64,000 nucleotides of DNA from Pelagimonas sp. (GCA_025210265.1 JAOASD010000006.1:1-64000), one strand, 5' to 3'. Numbered from the stretch's first letter, positions 34,573-44,069 are shown. Numbers and translations: made by a program. Notes: generated from the letters alone by a model not told the origin.

Positions 34573-37500
34573 TCAGGTGTCGATTTCATCCGCCGACACA
34601 CGGAAAAAGATCGCATATAACGTCGGGACGATGATCAGTGTCAGGATCGTGGCAAAGCTGAGACCGCAGATGATCACGACCGCCAGGGACTTAAAGAACG
34701 GATCCCAGATCAACGGCACAACCCCCAGAACCGTGGTCAACACCCCCAGCGATACAGGCCGTACCCGGCTGACCGCTGCATCCACCACAGCAGACATCCG
34801 CGCCTTGCCCGCCGCGATTTGGCTGTCGGTTTCATCAATCAAAACAATGGCGTTTTTGATCAACATCCCGGTCAAAGACAACACCGCAAGGATTGCCATG
34901 AACTCCAGCGGTGTGCCTGTGCCTGCCAGGCCATAAATCACACCGATCAGGGCCAAAGGCACCACCAGCCAGATGATGATCGTCTGCCGCCATGCGTTGA
35001 ACAGGAACAGCACCGTCAGGAACATCGCCCCAAACCCCAGCGGCATGGTTGCGGCCAGACCGGCATTGGCTTCGGCGGAATCTCCAAATTCGCCTTTCCA
35101 TTCCAATGCGTAGCCCGGAGGAAGCTCGATTGCCTCGATCGGCCCGCGCACCTGATCGAACAAATCCCCGGACAGCACACCCGGCGCATTGTCCGATTGT
35201 GCCGTAATCGTCAAAGCACGGTCCACCCGGCGCAGCGCCCCTGCCTCAAACACCACGTCAAACCGGTCCACGACCTGACTGATCGGAACATAGCCACCCA
35301 CCGCCGCAGAATAGACCTGTACATCGCGCAGCGCCCCGACATCGTTGCGCGCGCTGGCTTCGGGGCGCATGATGATGTCCCGCAGCTCATCACCTTCGCG
35401 GTAAACCCCCAGCGTGGTGCCGGTCAGGTGGCTGTACAGCGCATTCGAGATCTCGCCCTGCGTCATACCCAGCCGCCGCGTCGCCTGTGTGTCAATCACG
35501 GGGCGGATCACCTGCACCTGTTCGCGCCAGTCATCCTTGACCGAAATCGCTCCGGCGCGGGCCATGATGGTTTTGGCCTGCTGCGCCAGATCCCGCAGCA
35601 CAACCGCATTCGGCCCCGAGAACTGGGCCTCGATTTTCGACCCCCCGCCCGGTCCCAGAACAAAGCGCCAGACCTTGGCATTCGCATCGGGATAGGTGGT
35701 GTCGATATGGGTTTGCAACTGCCCCAGCAAAGGCCCGATCTGATCTGCCGCAGCCACATCGACCAGCACCTGCCCATAGGCTGCATTGCTGTTCTCGGCC
35801 TCATAAATCAGCATAAACCGCAAATGCCCGCCGCCAACGGTTGAGTTGGTCCCGGTGACACCGTCCAGCCCGCGCGCAAATGCAGCAATCTCGGCCACAT
35901 CCGCACGGGTCTGTTCGATATCCGTCCCCTCCGGCAGAAAGTAATCGACGACAAACTGCGCCCGAGGCGAATCCGGGAAAAACCCCGGAGGCACAAAGCT
36001 GAACAAAGCCAGCGCCGACGCAAACAGTCCGACGATCAACAGCACCGTCATCATGCGCAGCCGCAGCGCCAGGCCCAGCGACCAGCGATACCCCCGCAAC
36101 ACCCAGTTTTCGGGTTTGTCTGCCTCGACCTCGCCACTGCGCAACAGCAGGGTGCAGTAATATGGGGTCAGCCAGATCGCCACCAACCAGGAAAACAGCA
36201 GCGCAATCGCGATGGTCCAGAACAGGCTGCCTGCATATTCGCCGGTATTGTCGGGCGAAAATCCGATAGGCGAAAAGGCCAGGATCCCAACCAGCGTCCC
36301 GCCCAGAAGCGGCCAGATCGTCTGCGCCACCACCTTGCGCGACGCCTCGGCCGCATCTTCGCCGCGATGCACCCGCACCAGCGTGCCTTCGACAACCACA
36401 ATCGCATTGTCCACCAGCATCCCCAGCGCAATGATCAACGCGCCCAGCGAAATCCGCTGCATGTCCAGCCCATAAAGATACATGCCAAACAAGGTGCCAG
36501 CGACGGTGACCAGCAGGATCCCCCCCATCAGCACACCAGAGCGCAGCCCCATAAAGACAAGCAACGTCCCCACAACGATCGCCAAGGCAACGGCCACATT
36601 GACCACAAAATCATTGACCGAGGCTTTGACCGTCACGCTCTGATCCGAGATCGGCAGGATGTCGATGCCAATCGGGCGGTCGCGCTCCAGCGCGTCCATG
36701 CGGGCCCGCACGGCCTCGCCCATATTGACGACATTGCCGCCCAGCGTGTTAGAGATCCCCAGACCAATGGCAGGGCGACCATCACGGAACAGCAACGTGC
36801 TGGCCGGGTCTTTCAACCCGCGCGCCATGGTCGAAATATCCCCCAACCGAAAAGACGTCCCAGTCTGCGGGTTGGAAATGATCAGATCCGCAATCGCATC
36901 CACAGACTCCACACCGCCCTCGGGCCGCACGGTCAGCCGGCGCGACCCAGCCACGATGCTGCCCGCCGGGATCACCGTATTCTGCGCCTCAAGAACCTGT
37001 TGGATATGGCCCGGATCCAACCCCAGTTCGATCAGGCGCGCCGGGGCATATTCCACGTAGATCACTTCGTCCTGAACCCCATTCAGGATCACCTTGGATA
37101 CGCCCGGCACAGTCACCAGCGCGCGCTGCAGATCTTTAGAATATTCGTATAGTTCGCTCAGGGAATAGCCTTCGCCCACCACCGCGAAATACAGCGCATA
37201 CACGTCGCCGAAATCGTCAAAGACCTGGCTGGCATGGGCATTGGGCGGCAGATCCGCCTGCGCATCCAGAATTTTTGACCGCACCTGCTGGAACCGCTGA
37301 TCCAGCGCGTCCTTGTCGCGCGATGCGGCGATAGTGAATTCCACCGACACGGTGCTGCGACCCAGGGTCGACGTCGATCTGACCTCTTTGACACCCTGCA
37401 ATTGCTGCAGCGCGTTTTCGATCACCTCCGTCACCTCTTCGGCTACTTCTTCGGCAGAGGCCCCAGGATAAGGCGTGATGATCTGCGCCTGTCGGATCAG

Positions 37501-37620
37501 AAATTCCGGGTCTTCGAATCGCGGCAATTGCGTATAGGCAAAATACCCGGCAATCAGGATCAGAATCGTACTGACCGCAGAAATCAGGCGCTTTTTCAGC
37601 GCAAAATCAGCCAGATCCAT
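34573..37620 (-). CDS. RND efflux transporter permease subunit (AcrB/MexB-type)
   Basis: The product, 1015 residues, is an inner-membrane proton antiporter of the resistance-nodulation-division family. Twelve membrane helices are apparent, with the big periplasmic loops between TM1-2 and TM7-8. The proton-relay Asp lies in GALIIALGMLVDNAIVVVEG (TM4), and the periplasmic part includes PPGFFPDSPRAQFVVDYFLP. Its own start follows the adaptor stop by 3 bp. Length is full. The substrate cannot be read from sequence, and no outer-membrane channel gene is linked. Confidence 0.95.
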   Translation of the reverse strand: MDLADFALKKRLISAVSTILILIAGYFAYTQLPRFEDPEFLIRQAQIITPYPGASAEEVAEEVTEVIENALQQLQGVKEVRSTSTLGRSTVSVEFTIAASRDKDALDQRFQQVRSKILDAQADLPPNAHASQVFDDFGDVYALYFAVVGEGYSLSELYEYSKDLQRALVTVPGVSKVILNGVQDEVIYVEYAPARLIELGLDPGHIQQVLEAQNTVIPAGSIVAGSRRLTVRPEGGVESVDAIADLIISNPQTGTSFRLGDISTMARGLKDPASTLLFRDGRPAIGLGISNTLGGNVVNMGEAVRARMDALERDRPIGIDILPISDQSVTVKASVNDFVVNVAVALAIVVGTLLVFMGLRSGVLMGGILLVTVAGTLFGMYLYGLDMQRISLGALIIALGMLVDNAIVVVEGTLVRVHRGEDAAEASRKVVAQTIWPLLGGTLVGILAFSPIGFSPDNTGEYAGSLFWTIAIALLFSWLVAIWLTPYYCTLLLRSGEVEADKPENWVLRGYRWSLGLALRLRMMTVLLIVGLFASALALFSFVPPGFFPDSPRAQFVVDYFLPEGTDIEQTRADVAEIAAFARGLDGVTGTNSTVGGGHLRFMLIYEAENSNAAYGQVLVDVAAADQIGPLLGQLQTHIDTTYPDANAKVWRFVLGPGGGSKIEAQFSGPNAVVLRDLAQQAKTIMARAGAISVKDDWREQVQVIRPVIDTQATRRLGMTQGEISNALYSHLTGTTLGVYREGDELRDIIMRPEASARNDVGALRDVQVYSAAVGGYVPISQVVDRFDVVFEAGALRRVDRALTITAQSDNAPGVLSGDLFDQVRGPIEAIELPPGYALEWKGEFGDSAEANAGLAATMPLGFGAMFLTVLFLFNAWRQTIIIWLVVPLALIGVIYGLAGTGTPLEFMAILAVLSLTGMLIKNAIVLIDETDSQIAAGKARMSAVVDAAVSRVRPVSLGVLTTVLGVVPLIWDPFFKSLAVVIICGLSFATILTLIIVPTLYAIFFRVSADEIDT

Positions 37621-37623
37621 GGG

Positions 37624-38868
37624 TTATTCTCCGACCTTGCTGATCGGGCGGATTTCCTGCCCTTCGACCAGCTGACTGACCCCAGCCGAAACCACCATAT
37701 CCCCGGTGCTCAGCCCCTGCAGAACCGTGATACCGGTGGCGGCGGCCTCGCCCAGAACCACCGGGTGGGCCGTCACACGGCGGGTTTCCGAGACCAGCCA
37801 GACAAAAGGCGCACCATCAGGCAGGGCGCTGACCGCAGATAGCGGGACTTCGATGCGGCTGCCGGCGATGGGGGTGCTGGTCGTGATCTCGGCAATCATG
37901 CCCGGCAGGATCACCGCACCCTCGGGCACCGCCACGGACACACGCCCGCGATAGGTTTGCGTGGCCTGATCCGCCTGCACCGAAAATTCCACGATCTCGG
38001 TTTCAAAGACCTGCCCCGGCAGGGCTGCAAAAGTCGCCGTGTTGGTGATCGCCTCGGGGCCGTTCACACTCAGCTGCGTCACATCGGGACCGGGAATGTC
38101 AAAGGCCAGATGCACCACGCTCAGCCCCTGCAGCAGCGCCACGGATTGCCCCGCCTGAATATTGCTAAAGGCCTCAATATCGCGGCGAGCAATGATCCCG
38201 TCAAACGGCGCGGTCAGGGTCGCATCATCCAGATTGTCACGCGCGACTTTCAGCTGCGCCTCAAGCCCGCGCAGCGCCGCCTCAGACGCGGCGATTTCCT
38301 CGGGGCGGCCACCGGCGCGCCCGATTTCCAGCTGTTCCTGCTGCGCGGTGACATTGGCCTGCGCCACGCGGAAACTGGCCTGCGCGCTTTCCAGCTGCGC
38401 CGAAGCGGCCACGCCGCGCTCCACCAGTTGCTGCACCCGGTTCAGACTGTCCTGCGCCTGTTCCAACTGCGCCCGCGCCGAGGCAACGGCAGCCTCAAGC
38501 GCACCGATTTCTTCGGCCCGCGCGCCCGAACGCAGCGCGGTCAGCTGGGCCTCGGCCTGGTCCTTGGCGCTTTGCAGCTGTGCAACCTGGCTTTGGAAAT
38601 CACGCGGATCCAGGCGGGCAATCACATCACCTTTGGCCACTTCGGTCGCGGCGCGGATCGGCAGGTCGATCACCTGCCCCGGCACCCGAAAGGACAGCTC
38701 GACCTCGCGCGAGGGCAGCACAATCGCCGGATAGTTGCGGCTGATGTCCAGCCCGAGCTCGCCGACGGTGACAACCTTGGCCGGGCGCACGGCCATGTCC
38801 TGCGCAAAAACCGGAATGGCCATCGACACAGCAGCCCCCAGGGCCAAAGCAAAAAGCTGATGTTTCAT
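37624..38868 (-). CDS. RND efflux periplasmic adaptor (membrane fusion protein)
   Basis: The product, 414 residues, begins with a signal peptide (MKHQLFALALGAAVSMAIPV). The barrel-sandwich hybrid half-motif PGQVIDLPIRAATEVAKGDV is followed by a long alpha-hairpin coiled coil (about 85-200, with LEAAVASARAQLEQAQDSLN and SAQASFRVAQANVTAQ). The lipoyl half and the beta-barrel follow (DDATLTAPFDGIIARRDIEA). The start at 38868 is chosen over the longer frame. It forms an operon with the permease, and a long inverted repeat lies about 100 bp upstream. Confidence 0.95.
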   Translation of the reverse strand: MKHQLFALALGAAVSMAIPVFAQDMAVRPAKVVTVGELGLDISRNYPAIVLPSREVELSFRVPGQVIDLPIRAATEVAKGDVIARLDPRDFQSQVAQLQSAKDQAEAQLTALRSGARAEEIGALEAAVASARAQLEQAQDSLNRVQQLVERGVAASAQLESAQASFRVAQANVTAQQEQLEIGRAGGRPEEIAASEAALRGLEAQLKVARDNLDDATLTAPFDGIIARRDIEAFSNIQAGQSVALLQGLSVVHLAFDIPGPDVTQLSVNGPEAITNTATFAALPGQVFETEIVEFSVQADQATQTYRGRVSVAVPEGAVILPGMIAEITTSTPIAGSRIEVPLSAVSALPDGAPFVWLVSETRRVTAHPVVLGEAAATGITVLQGLSTGDMVVSAGVSQLVEGQEIRPISKVGE

Positions 38869-38967
38869 CGCACTGCATCCCGTTTCTGATAGGTGCCACA
38901 AAGAAAGAAGCCCCCAAGATAATCCTGCCGGGCGCAACCTTCCAGACATAGTTCCGTGCATCTACGC

Positions 38968-38989
38968 AGGGTCAGTTTAACTTGACCCT
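38968..38989. promoter_or_regulatory. Inverted repeat AGGGTCA...TGACCCT upstream of the RND operon, operator candidate
   Basis: The arms AGGGTCA (38968-38974) and TGACCCT (38983-38989) are exact complements around an 8-base AT-rich centre (GTTTAACT). The layout resembles MerR/SoxR-class operators but could equally suit a TetR or LysR protein. It lies 100 bp upstream of the adaptor start. Confidence 0.5.
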
Positions 38990-39018
38990 AAGGGGCAGCT
39001 GCTCAGCAGACCGTGAGG

Positions 39019-40260
39019 TCAGCGCAACTGACGGATCATTTCGGCCCTTGGGAAACAGGTTGGCGTGTCGCCGCGCGTTTCCTGCCAGCGCCCGATAGAG
39101 CGGCGCGTCTTATAGCCAGCCAGCCCGTCGGCCCCGCCCACATCATGGCCCATACGTTCCAATGCGCGCTGCATCCCCGCCACATCCGAGCGTAGCAAAC
39201 CGCCGACCTTGCCCCAACGGCCTTTGAAATCGCCCATGCCGTATTGGATCCGGTCGCCCACATGGCCGACAAACAGCGCATAAAGGTCGCTGTTGTTGTA
39301 TTTCTTCAGCGCATAAAAATTGGGGGTGACGATAAAGGCCGGGCCACTGCGCCCCGCGGGCATCAGAAGCGACCCGCTTTGCGGCAATTCGTGATCCGGG
39401 AAAGGCTTGCCGCTGATCCGGGTGATCCCCATCGCAGCCCAGTCGCGGATCGGGCGCGCCTGATCCGGCCCCTCCAGCGCGCAGGACAGGCGGGCGGGAA
39501 CCTTGACCTCGAACCCCCAGTCGCGCCCGGCCTGCCAGCCATGCTGTTTCAGGTAATGCGCGATAGAGGCAATCGTGTCGGCCTCGGACCGCCAGATATC
39601 GGCCTTGCCATCGCCGTCGCCATCGGCGGCATAGTCCAGAAAGCTGGTGGGCATGAATTGCGGCTGCCCCAGCGCGCCCGCCCAGCTGCTTTTCATCGCG
39701 CGCGAGGGCGCGTGACCCGCCTGCGCGATCTGCAACGCGGCGATCAGTTCATCCGTGAAGTAATCGGCACGGGTGGACATAAATCCCTTGGTGCCCAGCA
39801 CCTGAAACACGTCATGTTTGACCGGCACCTGGCCATAGCCGCTTTCGCGCCCCCAGATGCCCAACACGATCCGGCCGGGCACACCGGTGCGTTTTTCCGT
39901 GCGCGCCAGCGCGCTGGCGTGGCGCTGCGCCATCTGGCGGCCAACCCGCGTGGCCCCGCCCACCGACCCGGCGTTGAAATATTTGGACGGCGATCCAAAT
40001 TCCGCCTGCCGCTGCGCGCGCTTGGCCTTGGGCTTGCTGCCCGGAGGCACCAGATCCGGCAGTTTCCAGTTCAGCGTGACCCCTTTGAACGCCGCGTCAA
40101 AGGTCCGGCGTTTGACCCCTTTCTTGCGCGCCTGCGGCCAGACCTCTTGTTGCAGCCAGCTGCGGAACTGCTGCTCTACCGCAGGTTTGTTCTGCGCCGC
40201 AGCAGGAAGGGCAAGACAGGCGGTCAAAAGGGCCGTGATCAGAATACGCACGTGGGACAT
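39019..40260 (-). CDS. Lytic murein transglycosylase, MltB type
   Basis: The product, 413 residues, has a signal peptide (MSHVRILITALLTACLALPAAA) and an SLT_2-type catalytic domain: GIWGRESGYGQVPVKHDVFQ carries the catalytic Glu, followed by the SSWAGALGQPQFMPTSFLDY block. A PG_binding_1 domain (SDVAGMQRALERMGHDVGGADG) forms the C-terminus. It cleaves the glycan strands of peptidoglycan, making 1,6-anhydro ends. The start at 40260 is the only one that gives a proper signal. It does not show a lipobox, so the protein is probably soluble in the periplasm. Confidence 0.92.
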   Translation of the reverse strand: MSHVRILITALLTACLALPAAAQNKPAVEQQFRSWLQQEVWPQARKKGVKRRTFDAAFKGVTLNWKLPDLVPPGSKPKAKRAQRQAEFGSPSKYFNAGSVGGATRVGRQMAQRHASALARTEKRTGVPGRIVLGIWGRESGYGQVPVKHDVFQVLGTKGFMSTRADYFTDELIAALQIAQAGHAPSRAMKSSWAGALGQPQFMPTSFLDYAADGDGDGKADIWRSEADTIASIAHYLKQHGWQAGRDWGFEVKVPARLSCALEGPDQARPIRDWAAMGITRISGKPFPDHELPQSGSLLMPAGRSGPAFIVTPNFYALKKYNNSDLYALFVGHVGDRIQYGMGDFKGRWGKVGGLLRSDVAGMQRALERMGHDVGGADGLAGYKTRRSIGRWQETRGDTPTCFPRAEMIRQLR

Positions 40261-40352
40261 CTCCGGGGTTGCGCGCCCAGCCTAGCAAATCGCGCGTGCC
40301 CCTCAAGCATCGCCGCGCGCAAAGGCAAGGTTTCGCCGCCTCAGAAGCGGGC

Positions 40353-41117
40353 TCAGAACAGGCCGCGCCGCAGCAAATTGGCCCCTGCAATCAGCAGAAC
40401 GCATAATGTCACCCGGCGAAAGCTGGCCTGATCAATGCGATCCTGCCACATCCCCCCCAGCCACATGCCCACCAGCGCCGCCGGGATCAGAGACAGGGAA
40501 AACAGGATGCCCTGCCGGTCCAGAATGCCCGACCCAAGATGCGCCAGCGTCAAAGCCACCGCGCCCAGCCCATAGATCACGCCCTGCACCCGCATCTGTT
40601 CCTGCTTTTGGGTGCCAAGCGCGGTCAGATAGGCCACCGTCGGTGGGCCCCAAACCCCCGACATGCCCCCAATCAGCCCGGCAAACCCGCCGATCCCGGC
40701 CTCGACACGCCAATTACACCCGTCAATCCGGGGCTGCCAGCCGACCAGCTGCAGCAGCGCAAACAGCATGATCGGCGCTCCGATAGAGATCAGAAACACC
40801 CGCAAAGGCAGGGCCGACACCAAAAAAGACGACCCCAACAACGCCACCAGCCCAACCCCCAGAAACAGCCGAAACCGATACACAGAGCTCAGCGCCGCGC
40901 GCCGCCCCTGCCGCAAGGCCTGAACCCCGTTTGTCACCAGTGTCGGCAGGATCAGCCCGGCCAGCGCCAGTTCGGGGCCAAGAAAGCTGGACAGGCCGGA
41001 AATGAGAATCATCGGCATGGCAAAACCGACCATGCCCTTGACGATTCCCGCAACTGCCGCAGTTCCCATGGCAAGCAGCAGTGCAAAACCGTGAATATCA
41101 GGCAGAAGATCCAGCAT
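40353..41117 (-). CDS. TauE/SafE family membrane transporter
   Basis: The product, 254 residues, is a predicted eight-helix permease: LLLAMGTAAVAGIVKGMVGF in the first repeat and AGIGGFAGLIGGMSGVWGPP in the second show the two-fold pattern of the family. These proteins move sulfur-containing or organic anions. The specific substrate is unknown. The start at 41117 is chosen over longer in-frame starts up to 41324 because the region upstream is part of the divergent mcd promoter area. Confidence 0.88.
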   Translation of the reverse strand: MLDLLPDIHGFALLLAMGTAAVAGIVKGMVGFAMPMILISGLSSFLGPELALAGLILPTLVTNGVQALRQGRRAALSSVYRFRLFLGVGLVALLGSSFLVSALPLRVFLISIGAPIMLFALLQLVGWQPRIDGCNWRVEAGIGGFAGLIGGMSGVWGPPTVAYLTALGTQKQEQMRVQGVIYGLGAVALTLAHLGSGILDRQGILFSLSLIPAALVGMWLGGMWQDRIDQASFRRVTLCVLLIAGANLLRRGLF

Positions 41118-41150
41118 ATCCGCCTGATAACACGGCTTTGCCTGCTGCAG

Positions 41151-41228
41151 TGCAAAATTGTTGACGCAAGAATTGAACAAAACAGCGCAGTTGATAGCAA
41201 ATTTGTTGCGCTGCACCTGCAAAATGGC
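41151..41228. promoter_or_regulatory. Cluster of GCAAA-type half sites upstream of mcd
   Basis: Within this stretch TGCAAAATTGTTG (41151-41163), GCAAATTTGTTGC (41197-41209) and TGCAAAATGG (41219-41228) recur. The first shares GCAAAATT with both arms of the palindrome upstream of mcl1. Co-regulation is a hypothesis, not a demonstrated site. Confidence 0.4.
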
Positions 41229-41263
41229 TATCCAGCCGAGGACAGCCAGAAAGGAGCCCGAAA

Positions 41264-42943
41264 ATGGCACATGATGGACAAGACATGCCGCAGGCCACAG
41301 CGATCCTGCCCGATCTTCTGACACTGACCGGCGCGGCCGTAGCCCCGGTTGAAACCGTATTCGAAACCGCCCGCGAGTCGGTGCGCGCCATGGTCAGCGT
41401 GGATGGCCGCGTGTCCGGCAAACTGCTTGAGGCGAATCAGACCGCCGCACACGGGCTGGCCTGGCTGGCGACCTATCTGGAATCGCTGCGCCAGATGCAG
41501 AACTGGGCCACCCGCCTGCAGGAAAGCGGTGATTTCCAGGATGTCGAACAGCTGCTGCACCAGATCGCCTTTGGCGAATATCTGGCGCAGATCAAAGGCG
41601 GCATTCAGATGAACCAGGGCGAGATCGTGCGCCTGAACGATCTGGGCGTGTCCGATGCTTCGGCTCTGGAGACCGTGGAAATCACCACACTGATCCGTGA
41701 CGCCAACAGCCCCGCCGCGCGCACCCGCCTGGTGGAACTGATGGAGGAACGCTCGGCTGAGATCACAGTCGGCAAATCCGGCCTGGATGAAGAGCTGGAA
41801 ATGATCCGCGAACAGTTCCGCCGCTATGCCGTGGACAAGGTCGAACCCCACGCCCATGAATGGCACCTCAAGGACGAGCTGATCCCGATGGAGGTCATCG
41901 AAGAGCTGGCCGAAATGGGCGTGTTCGGCCTGACCATCCCCGAAGAATTTGGTGGGTTCGGCCTGTCCAAGGCGTCCATGTGCGTGGTGTCCGAGGAACT
42001 GTCGCGCGCCTATATCGGTGTTGGCTCGCTTGGCACCCGTTCCGAAATCGCTGCCGAGCTGATCATCGCCGGCGGCACGCAGGAACAGAAAGAAAAATGG
42101 CTGCCGCGTCTGGCCTCGGGCGAGACCCTGCCCACCGCGGTCTTTACCGAACCCAACACCGGGTCGGATCTGGGCAGCCTGCGCACCCGCGCGGTTCAGG
42201 ACGAAAATGGCGACTGGAAAGTCACCGGCAACAAGACCTGGATCACCCATGCGGCGCGCACCCATGTCATGACCCTGCTGGCCCGCACCGAGCCCGAGAC
42301 CTCGGACTACAAAGGTCTGTCGATGTTCCTGGCGGAAAAGACCCCCGGCACGGACGAGCACCCCTTCCCGACCGAGGGCATGACCGGCGGTGAGATCGAA
42401 GTGCTGGGCTATCGCGGCATGAAGGAATACGAGTTGGGCTTTGATAATTTCCATGTCAAAGGCGAAAACCTGCTGGGTGGTGAAACCGGCAAGGGCTTCA
42501 AACAGCTGATGGAAACCTTTGAAAGCGCGCGGATCCAGACCGCCGCCCGCGCCATCGGCGTGGCCCAGTCGGCGCTGGATGTGGGCATGAAATATGCTCA
42601 GGATCGCAAACAGTTCGGCAAATCGCTGATCGCCTTCCCCCGCGTGTCGGGCAAGCTGGCGATGATGGCCGTCGAATTGATGATCGCGCGCCAGCTGACC
42701 TATTTCTCGGCCTGGGAAAAGGATCACGGCCGCCGCTGCGATCTGGAGGCCGGGATGGCCAAGCTGCTGGGTGCCCGCGTTGCCTGGGCGGCTGCGGACA
42801 ATGCGCTGCAGATCCATGGCGGCAACGGCTTTGCGCTGGAATATTCGATCAGCCGCATCCTCTGCGACGCCCGGATCCTCAATATCTTTGAGGGCGCTGG
42901 CGAAATTCAGGCGCAGGTGATCGCACGTCGCCTGCTGGGCTAA
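41264..42943 (+). CDS. mcd: (2S)-Methylsuccinyl-CoA dehydrogenase
   Basis: The product, 559 residues, is an acyl-CoA dehydrogenase with an extra N-terminal domain of about 160 residues, the hallmark of Mcd. It oxidises (2S)-methylsuccinyl-CoA to mesaconyl-CoA in the ethylmalonyl-CoA pathway. The flavin-binding blocks (TAVFTEPNTGSDLGSLRTRA, TGNKTWITHAART) and the C-terminal catalytic-base region NIFEGAGEIQAQVIARRLLG (likely Glu at 543) are intact. AAGGAG precedes the ATG at 41264. The pathway link with mcl1 in the same window strengthens the call. A strong terminator follows. Confidence 0.92.
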   Translation: MAHDGQDMPQATAILPDLLTLTGAAVAPVETVFETARESVRAMVSVDGRVSGKLLEANQTAAHGLAWLATYLESLRQMQNWATRLQESGDFQDVEQLLHQIAFGEYLAQIKGGIQMNQGEIVRLNDLGVSDASALETVEITTLIRDANSPAARTRLVELMEERSAEITVGKSGLDEELEMIREQFRRYAVDKVEPHAHEWHLKDELIPMEVIEELAEMGVFGLTIPEEFGGFGLSKASMCVVSEELSRAYIGVGSLGTRSEIAAELIIAGGTQEQKEKWLPRLASGETLPTAVFTEPNTGSDLGSLRTRAVQDENGDWKVTGNKTWITHAARTHVMTLLARTEPETSDYKGLSMFLAEKTPGTDEHPFPTEGMTGGEIEVLGYRGMKEYELGFDNFHVKGENLLGGETGKGFKQLMETFESARIQTAARAIGVAQSALDVGMKYAQDRKQFGKSLIAFPRVSGKLAMMAVELMIARQLTYFSAWEKDHGRRCDLEAGMAKLLGARVAWAAADNALQIHGGNGFALEYSISRILCDARILNIFEGAGEIQAQVIARRLLG

Positions 42944-42965
42944 GCGCCCCACGCACAGCATTGCC

Positions 42966-42993
42966 AAAGGCCCGCCACTGCGCGGGCCTTTTT
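42966..42993 (+). terminator. Rho-independent terminator of mcd
   Basis: GGCCCGC (42969-42975) pairs with GCGGGCC (42982-42988) over a six-base loop; flanking AAA and TTT extend the stem, and TTTTCA follows. It lies about 25 bp after the mcd stop codon. Confidence 0.88.
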
Positions 42994-43083
42994 CATTTTC
43001 GGCACAACCACATGATCGGGATCAAAGCATATATTCCAAAACCGTGATGAAACGCCCAAAATCACGGAACAGGAGCAACAGCC

Positions 43084-43422
43084 ATGAGCTGGTCAGACAA
43101 ATTAAAAGACACAAAAAAACAGCTAAAGGCGCTGAACGGCGCGATCCCCGACACCACGGCGGGGTTTGGCGCGATTGGCAAATCAGTCAAGAAAGACGGC
43201 GCGCTGGGCTTCAAAGAAAAGGAATATGTCGCGCTTGGCATCGCCGTGGCCACCCGCTGCGAACCCTGCATCATGTTCCACACCGAGGCACTGATACGCC
43301 TGGGAGCCACCCGTGAAGAAGTGTCCGAAGTGCTGGCAACCTGTGTCCAGATGGGCGGCGGCCCCGGCCTGATGTATGCGGGCAAGGCGCTTGAGGTGTT
43401 CGACGAATTATCCGACGACTGA
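43084..43422 (+). CDS. AhpD-like carboxymuconolactone decarboxylase family protein
   Basis: The product, 112 residues, has the CxxC redox pair in VATRCEPCIMFHTEALIRLG and the conserved helical fold of the AhpD/CMD family (GFKEKEYVALGIAVA, then EVSEVLATCVQMGGGPGLMY). It is probably a peroxidase-related or thiol-redox protein rather than a true decarboxylase. It is monocistronic. The start at 43084 has AGGAG-like upstream sequence. Confidence 0.88.
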   Translation: MSWSDKLKDTKKQLKALNGAIPDTTAGFGAIGKSVKKDGALGFKEKEYVALGIAVATRCEPCIMFHTEALIRLGATREEVSEVLATCVQMGGGPGLMYAGKALEVFDELSDD

Positions 43423-43500
43423 TTTCACAAAAAAGGTCGGTTTCTGCGACGGAAAAAAAACATTCCACGTTCAATATGTGAACAAGATCGGAGACCGACC

Positions 43501-43983
43501 ATGAAAACCCTCGCCATCACATGTGCCATCATCGCCCTGCCCGTCCTGGCGATCGCCGAACAGGGACAGCCCGGCGCGCATTTCATTGAAAACTGGGACC
43601 AGAATGCGGATGGATCCGTCACCCTATCCGAACTGACCGAACGCCGCAGTGATGTCTTTGCCAGTTTTGACGCAGATGAGGACGGGTTCATCGACAGCAC
43701 CGAATACAAGCTGTTTGACGCAGCCCGCGCTGCGGATATGGCCGAACATGGCGGGCATGGGGCCGGCATGATGAAACGCGCGGCGGACGGCATGACCCTG
43801 GCCGCAAACGACACGGATCAGGACGGCAAGGTCAGCCTCAACGAGTTCCTGACAGGGGCCACGCCTTGGTTTGACCAACTGGACAGCAATGGCGACGGTG
43901 CCATCACCACTGCGGATTTCGGGCGCGGTCGTGGTATGGGGACCGGAAAAGGCGGCCAGGGCAAAGGCGGGGGCAAGGGATAA
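43501..43983 (+). CDS. Exported EF-hand calcium-binding protein
   Basis: The product, 160 residues, begins with a signal peptide (MKTLAITCAIIALPVLAIAE). Four EF-hand loops are readable: DQNADGSVTLSE, DADEDGFIDSTE, DTDQDGKVSLNE and DSNGDGAITTAD, with Gly at loop position 6 and Glu or Asp at position 12. The C-terminus is Gly/Lys-rich (GRGMGTGKGGQGKGGGKG). It would bind calcium in the periplasm. No partner is indicated. Confidence 0.88.
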   Translation: MKTLAITCAIIALPVLAIAEQGQPGAHFIENWDQNADGSVTLSELTERRSDVFASFDADEDGFIDSTEYKLFDAARAADMAEHGGHGAGMMKRAADGMTLAANDTDQDGKVSLNEFLTGATPWFDQLDSNGDGAITTADFGRGRGMGTGKGGQGKGGGKG

Positions 43984-44005
43984 GTCCCGCATCCCCAACA
44001 AAAGA

Positions 44006-44036
44006 AAGGCCGACCCGTTTGGGCCGGCCTTGTTTC
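44006..44036. terminator. Bidirectional terminator between the EF-hand gene and pheT
   Basis: AAGGCCGACCC (44006-44016) pairs with GGGCCGGCCTT (44021-44031) with one internal mismatch. On the plus strand TGTTTCTTT follows. On the minus strand TTCTTTTG follows. It serves the EF-hand gene and pheT, which converge here. Confidence 0.8.
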
Positions 44037-44069
44037 TTTGGGTAGGGTGGGTTTTCAACCAACCGTGTA

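Noticed and set aside
40353-41324. Longer TauE/SafE frame starting at 41324
   Set aside because: The upstream 69 codons overlap the divergent mcd promoter and lack membrane-protein character; the start at 41117 fits the family length.
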